Shown here in pieces: positions 58,665-64,000 of a stretch of DNA of 64,000 bases (its first letter is position 1; each line of letters begins with the position of its first letter). Position numbers and translations under genes: made by a program. The stretch comes from an archaeon (GTDB lineage: Archaea; Methanobacteriota_B; Thermococci; Methanofastidiosales; NM3). The stretch covers positions 32,812 to 96,811 of the forward strand of contig RXIG01000028.1 in the NCBI GenBank assembly GCA_004212155.1, in the 5' to 3' direction. Under the pieces are notes generated by a model that did not search any database, was not told the origin of the DNA, and saw nothing but the letters and a program-made list of their open reading frames with translations.

Positions 58665-60791
58665 TCAGTCGAAGAACTTCTTCTCTCGTCGCATCTGTTC
58701 GCCGACCTTCTTGAGCGCCTCGTTGAAGTGTGCCTGTGTCACGATGTCGGCCTCGAGGCTCTCTCTGATGGCGTTCATACCCGCTTCCTTTACGAGGGCC
58801 GCAATGTCTGCACCGGTGTAGTCTTCGGTCTCTTCGGCGATCTTTGCTAGGTCGACGTCGTCTGCCAACGGCATCTCCTTGGTGTGCACCTTGAGTATCT
58901 CCTCTCGGCCCTCCTTTTCCGGCATGGGGATCTTGACTATCGAGTCGAACCTCCCTGGCCTCAGCAAGGCGCTGTCGAGTATGTCCGGTCTGTTCGTGGC
59001 GGCGATGACTATTACCTTGTCGAGCTTCTCGATGCCATCCATCTCGCTTAGGAGCTGGTTGACGATGCGTTCGGTCACCTTCGTGCCGACCTCCTCCCCC
59101 CGGGAGCCTGCAATGGCGTCGATCTCATCGAAGAAGATGATCGTCGGCGCGACCTGCCGTGCCCGCTTGAAGACCTTGCGGATGCCGCGTTCCGATTCGC
59201 CGACCCACTTCGAGATGAGCTCGGGGCCTCGAACGGCGATGAAGTTCGCATCAGATTCGTTTGCTACCGCCTTAGCGATAAGCGTCTTGCCCGTTCCGGG
59301 CGGACCGTAGAGCAACACGCCAGTGGATGGTTTGATGCCGACTCGCTTGTACGACTCGGGATACTTCAGTGGCCACTCGATGGTCTCTTTCATCTGCCGC
59401 TTGACCGACTCCAGCCCGCCGATGTCAGACCAGTGCACGTCAGGAACCTCAACGAGCGCCTCTCTCATGCCCGAGGGCTCCACCTCGTGATATGCGTCAA
59501 GGAAGTCCTGTTGTGTCACTATGAGCTCACTGAGGAGTTCTGAGGATATCTTCACGTCCTTGCCCGTGATCTCGGGCACATGCCTTCGAAGCGCCTTCAT
59601 GGCCGCTTCCTTGCAGAGCGCCTCGAGGTCTGCCCCCACATAGCCGTGCGTTATGCGCGCGAGGTCTTCCCTATTGAAGTCCTCGGCAAGGGGCATGCTG
59701 CGGGTATGTATCTCGAGGATCTCCTTGCGCCCCTTCTCGTCGGGCACGCCTATCTCTATCTCCCTGTCAAAGCGCCCAGGCCTCCTCAAGGCCGGGTCAA
59801 TGGCGTTTTCAATGTTTGTTGCGCCAATGACGACGACCTTGCCCCTGCCCTTCAGGCCGTCCATGAGCGTGAGAAGCTGTGAGACGACGCGGCGTTCCAC
59901 CTCGCCCTTGCTCTCTTCCCTCTTTGGCGCTATGGCATCGATCTCGTCGATGAAGACGATGGAAGGAGCGTTCTTTTCTGCCTCGACAAACACGTTCCTG
60001 AGATTCTGTTCCGACTCGCCATAATACTTTGACATGATCTCGGGACCGTTGATGACGCTGAAATTGGCGTTGATCTCGTTGGCAAGCGCCTTGGCAAGCA
60101 TCGTCTTGCCCGTTCCGGGCGGTCCGTAGAGCAGCACACCCTTGGGCGGCTGCACGCCGAGCTTGTCGAAGACCTCGGGATGCTTCATGGGTAGCTCTAC
60201 CATCTCGCGTATCTTGTGTATCTCCTCTTCCAGACCGCCGATGTCCTCGTAGGTAACGTCGGGGACCTTGGTAAGGTCTGAAACCTTGGTCGGTTTCTCC
60301 GATACGCGGATCTCGGTCGCAGGCGTGACGCGCACGCATCCGGCGGGATCGGTCTTTGTCACCATGAACGGTATCTGGTTAGTGTATATGTCAAGGACGA
60401 TGTAGCTCCCCTTTATGGCAGGCTTGTCCATGAGCTTTTGCTTGAAGTAGGTCGATATGTCACCCCGTATGCGCAATTCGTATTCCAGCGGTGCGAGCTC
60501 GAGCACACGGCAGTCCTGTGCGGTGACCTTTGATATCTTCACCTTGTCGCCAAGCGACGTTCCGGCGTTCTTCCTCAAAATGCCGTCCATGCGCACAATC
60601 TCGAGGCCCTCGTCCTCGGGTTTGCCCCTCCAGACGACGGCAACGGCCGTACGGCTTCCCTCTATCTGGATGAAGTCGCCCGTATTCAATCCTAATCTTT
60701 CCATCTCTCGTGAGGACAATCGTACGATCTGTCTACCCACGTCCATCTTCTCCGCATCTGCGACGGTATAATGCATCGCGTTCTCATTCAT
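58665..60791 (-). CDS. Cdc48/VCP-like AAA+ ATPase (VAT)
   Basis: N-domain plus two AAA modules, [17 protein letters not shown] and [30 protein letters not shown] and [13 protein letters not shown]. Confidence 0.97.
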   Translation of the reverse strand: MNENAMHYTVADAEKMDVGRQIVRLSSREMERLGLNTGDFIQIEGSRTAVAVVWRGKPEDEGLEIVRMDGILRKNAGTSLGDKVKISKVTAQDCRVLELAPLEYELRIRGDISTYFKQKLMDKPAIKGSYIVLDIYTNQIPFMVTKTDPAGCVRVTPATEIRVSEKPTKVSDLTKVPDVTYEDIGGLEEEIHKIREMVELPMKHPEVFDKLGVQPPKGVLLYGPPGTGKTMLAKALANEINANFSVINGPEIMSKYYGESEQNLRNVFVEAEKNAPSIVFIDEIDAIAPKREESKGEVERRVVSQLLTLMDGLKGRGKVVVIGATNIENAIDPALRRPGRFDREIEIGVPDEKGRKEILEIHTRSMPLAEDFNREDLARITHGYVGADLEALCKEAAMKALRRHVPEITGKDVKISSELLSELIVTQQDFLDAYHEVEPSGMREALVEVPDVHWSDIGGLESVKRQMKETIEWPLKYPESYKRVGIKPSTGVLLYGPPGTGKTLIAKAVANESDANFIAVRGPELISKWVGESERGIRKVFKRARQVAPTIIFFDEIDAIAGSRGEEVGTKVTERIVNQLLSEMDGIEKLDKVIVIAATNRPDILDSALLRPGRFDSIVKIPMPEKEGREEILKVHTKEMPLADDVDLAKIAEETEDYTGADIAALVKEAGMNAIRESLEADIVTQAHFNEALKKVGEQMRREKKFFD

Positions 60792-60996
60792 GCGTTTCCA
60801 CCTCTTGTATCTCTCCAATTTTGATATGGTGTTTATCGTGTATCTTGTCAGTGCGGTGTTTTTTAACACGCGCAGGCATCATGTGTCTTGGCTGCATGTT
60901 CACTAACATAATGTTAGCTTCACTATATGTTAGTTTAATCTATTTAAAAATTTTTTGGTAGATCCTAGTGCCGTTTCAAGCACGACGGCGTCCGAG

Positions 60997-61791
60997 TTAG
61001 CGCTCCGTGCCGTTAAGCACGTCGAGTGACACATGGTAGCGTGCAAGAGAAGCATTGGCCTTCTTCTCGTAGTAGTCGCGCATCTTCTTTCGGGCGGGAC
61101 TGAAATCATGAAATGGTGCATTCACGCCGACCGAGTAGAGGAGCAACTGGGACGCGGGGGCAGGTGGCATCTTATGCCCATGAGGTTCGCGTAGCATTGC
61201 AACCACGTCATCTATGTGAATGGCGCCCTCTCTCACCTTGTAGAACGCCGATGCTATGCGACGACACATCTGCCACAGGAATCCTGGGCCGCGAAAGATG
61301 AGGCATGTGTCGCCATGTTCCATGCGAAACGTCATGGAAAGTGTGCGGTAAGGCGACTTCGATTCTCGCCTTCTGCAGAAAAGGGAGAAGTCGTGTGTGT
61401 CAGAGAAGATGGTGCACAGCTCGTTCAAAAGCGGGATGGGATAGTCTTCGATGCCCAGGTGATAGTGGTATTCCTTGATATAGGGGGGATGGTATGGCAT
61501 CGTGGTGTATCCTGTTATCCAGATATCTTCCAGATACTTCGTCATCCGTTGCAACTCATTGTGCTTGAAGAGTGAACCTGTATGGCCGCCTATGAAAAGA
61601 ATGTTCTCGCGTGCGCTCACGCCCTTGTCGGTGCGCGAGGCGAATCGAAAAAGAGAGGGCACCTCATCCATCGGGAGAAACGATGTTTTCCAGAAAGCCC
61701 GGAGTAGTTCCCCTTCGATCGTTGGATGGTGCGGCTGGCGCTGGGACCCGTGATAGGGATGCCCATCGTATGCCACCCTGAGCGCGAGCAT
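60997..61791 (-). CDS. truA: tRNA pseudouridine synthase A
   Basis: LRVAYDGHPYHGSQRQPHHPTIEGELLRAF; RFASRTDKGVSA (catalytic Asp); GPGFLWQMCRRIASAFYKV. Confidence 0.9.
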   Translation of the reverse strand: MLALRVAYDGHPYHGSQRQPHHPTIEGELLRAFWKTSFLPMDEVPSLFRFASRTDKGVSARENILFIGGHTGSLFKHNELQRMTKYLEDIWITGYTTMPYHPPYIKEYHYHLGIEDYPIPLLNELCTIFSDTHDFSLFCRRRESKSPYRTLSMTFRMEHGDTCLIFRGPGFLWQMCRRIASAFYKVREGAIHIDDVVAMLREPHGHKMPPAPASQLLLYSVGVNAPFHDFSPARKKMRDYYEKKANASLARYHVSLDVLNGTER

Positions 61792-61833
61792 GAGAAAAGT
61801 ATAAGGAAAAAATAGAAAAAGATTGCGCAAGGA

Positions 61834-62343
61834 CTACTTCTTGTTCGCCTCGAGGTATTTTAGCCCCTCTTCCGTGATATGGAGCGTGAAGTTAGGGTAT
61901 ACTCCCTCCACCTTCTTGGCCAGTCCACAGTACTCAAGCTCGTCGGCAAGCATGTGTGCCTCGTCCTCGGCCATGTTCAGTTCGCGAAGCAGCTTCGTTT
62001 CGGGGACATAGTACGGATTTCCGTTCTTGTACTCGTTTTTGAGTATCTCCAACACCTTGAGCTTCTCTGGTCCGTGAAGCTTGCATTCCTTGAGTATTTC
62101 TACCTTCCCTTCCTTGAGTGCGTCGATGCCCTTGTGTCGTATCTTCAACAAGAAGGTTGGTGCGAATCCCTCCTCCTTGTATACATAGCCGTTCATCTCG
62201 AGATTTTCGGCATAGGGCCTTAGTTCCTCGACCGACATGCTAAGTCGGGAGCGCAGTTCGCTGGACGGTACGAAGTATGGGGGGTCCTTGTCGTAGTGCT
62301 CTTTCAAAATTTCCAATATCTTCATGTAGATATCTTCAGCCAT
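61834..62343 (-). CDS. Tandem winged-helix domain protein, uncharacterised
   Basis: Two similar units: ILEILKEHYDKDPPYFVPSSELRSRLSMSVEELRPYAENLEMNGYV and VLEILKNEYKNGNPYYVPETKLLRELNMAEDEAHMLADELEYCGLA. Confidence 0.68.
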   Translation of the reverse strand: MAEDIYMKILEILKEHYDKDPPYFVPSSELRSRLSMSVEELRPYAENLEMNGYVYKEEGFAPTFLLKIRHKGIDALKEGKVEILKECKLHGPEKLKVLEILKNEYKNGNPYYVPETKLLRELNMAEDEAHMLADELEYCGLAKKVEGVYPNFTLHITEEGLKYLEANKK

Positions 62344-62558
62344 ATGTTTCCACCATGTGAATAATGGTAGTGAATATTATTAAACCTTATGCATTATTTG
62401 GTCTTTTTTTGCAATAAATGGATTATATTGTCTTATTTCAAGCATCATACAACAACAATACAATTATGGTGTTGTCATATGCGGGGATATACCATGATCA
62501 AACGCACCTTATAGTGCTTCAAAAAAAGTGAGGGAAGAAAAAAGGGATAGAAGGAGGC

Positions 62559-63746
62559 TTATATGGCCCCCTCGTCGACAAGCTCTCGTATCTGCTCGTC
62601 CGTATAACCAGCGATCTTTTTTATGGTCTCGCGGTTGTGATGTCCCAGATGTGGCGCGGACATGTATATGTCGGTGTTCATCGATGAGAACTTGATAGGG
62701 TTGTTGACGAGTTTGATGGAGCCCAGCTTGTCGTGGGGCAGTTCCACCACCATGTTCCTGTGCGCTGTGTTGGGGTCGCTTACCACCTTGTCGACGGTGT
62801 TGACGGGTCCGCACGGCACGCCAAGCTTGCCGATCGTGTCGACAGCATCATCGGTGGTCTTGTCCGTTGTCCACCTCTCGATCCGCTCCTTGAGTATGTC
62901 ATGGTGTTGTGAGCGCGCCTCGTTCGAGGTGAATCGTTCATCGCCGAGGAGCTCATCCATTCCGAGTCCCTTGCAGAAACGTTCCCAGAGGGAGTCGTTG
63001 CCCACGGCGATGACCATCCAACCATCCTTTGTCTTGAAGACGTCAAATGGCGCAAGCGACGGGTGGCGCGAACCGATGCGCTCGGGTACCTCGCCTGTGG
63101 CGAAGTAGCGTGCGACGGCGTTTTCAAGCACTGACATAATGCAGTCTGTCATGGCGATGTCGATCTTTTGTCCTTCACCGGTCGTCTCGCGTGCACGAAG
63201 CGCGGAGAGGATGCCTATGCCAGTGAACAAACCCGATATGATGTCACCTATCGAACTTCCTACGCGCGTAGGGGGCTTGTCAGGGTAACCGGTGATGCTC
63301 ATCAGTCCTCCGAATGCCTGGGCGATGATGTCATAGCCCGGGCGCCCCGGATAGACGGTATCGTGTCCGAATCCACAAATCGATGCATAGACGATCTTGG
63401 GATTCACCTTCTTCAGGTCCTCATAGCCCACGCCGAGCTTTTCCATCGTACCAGGCCTGAAGTTCTCGGTCACGACATCGGCGTTTTTCACCATGTCCAG
63501 GAAGAGCTGTTTGCCTTTTGGATGTTTCATGTTAATGGTAATCGAGTTCTTGTCCCTGTTGATGGAGTGGAAGTACGCTGATTCCCCATCAATGAACGGA
63601 CCAAATTCCCGTGTATCGTCGCCTTTACCAGGGCGTTCGATCTTGATGACCTCGGCCCCCATGTCTGCAAGCACCATCGTGCAATACGGCATTGCCAGCA
63701 CGTGTCCAAAGTCCAATATCCTTATACCTTCAAGCGGTCGTTCCAC
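62559..63746 (-). CDS. CoA transferase family III (CaiB/BaiF)
   Basis: LEGIRILDFGHVLAMPYCTMVLADMGAEVIKIERPGKGDDTREFGP; KHPKGKQLFLDMVKNADVVTENFRPGTMEKLGVGYEDL. Confidence 0.94.
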   Translation of the reverse strand: MERPLEGIRILDFGHVLAMPYCTMVLADMGAEVIKIERPGKGDDTREFGPFIDGESAYFHSINRDKNSITINMKHPKGKQLFLDMVKNADVVTENFRPGTMEKLGVGYEDLKKVNPKIVYASICGFGHDTVYPGRPGYDIIAQAFGGLMSITGYPDKPPTRVGSSIGDIISGLFTGIGILSALRARETTGEGQKIDIAMTDCIMSVLENAVARYFATGEVPERIGSRHPSLAPFDVFKTKDGWMVIAVGNDSLWERFCKGLGMDELLGDERFTSNEARSQHHDILKERIERWTTDKTTDDAVDTIGKLGVPCGPVNTVDKVVSDPNTAHRNMVVELPHDKLGSIKLVNNPIKFSSMNTDIYMSAPHLGHHNRETIKKIAGYTDEQIRELVDEGAI

Positions 63747-64000
63747 ATTAATTCCTCCAACCGTTTTCTCAAGAGATACCCTTCATGGAGTCTCCTTGCC
63801 ACCTGCCTTTGGCACCATGAGGGAACGTTGGTTATCGTTATCTCTATGTGTACTACCTGTATTTTGGAAATATTTAAAGGTTTGTTCGTTGTTTAATTAC
63901 ATATTATTCTTTTATTTTTTATAATAATGAATTTTATATAATATAATTAAAAATTATATGAAACTAATTCAAAATAGAAGAAATATAATAAATTTAGTAC

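Overview
This is a gene-dense archaeal chromosome segment. The core genes (TFB, Gar1, NMD3, aIF2-beta, DnaG, Cdc48/VAT, V/A-type ATPase, deoxyhypusine and diphthine synthases) and the archaeal promoters place it in Archaea. A Thermoplasmatota/Euryarchaeota-like lineage is my inference. Content includes a nine-subunit A-type ATPase operon (H-I-K-E-C-F-A-B-D); hydrogenase maturation genes hypE, hypA, hypB and hypF; pyrF/pyrD; dys and dphB; valS; two ABC-2 type export systems; a three-gene split LigD operon (phosphoesterase, ligase, polymerase) resembling archaeal NHEJ; and four tRNAs, two of them with introns. No CRISPR array, rRNA operon or clear IS element/prophage was seen. The best candidates for something undescribed are: (1) an orphan lipoprotein substrate-binding protein at 57236-58441 whose two lobes are in circularly permuted order; (2) a multi-stem structured RNA leader (about 57074-57194), possibly with a pseudoknot, directly upstream of it; (3) the split LigD operon, whose first gene appears to start at a non-canonical AUC placed exactly at this genome's SD-to-start spacing; and (4) several small genes missing from the ORF track (L41e with a TTG start, a 52-aa CPxCG zinc protein, a 51-aa Cys-rich protein). 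All product calls come from reading the translations; no database search was run.
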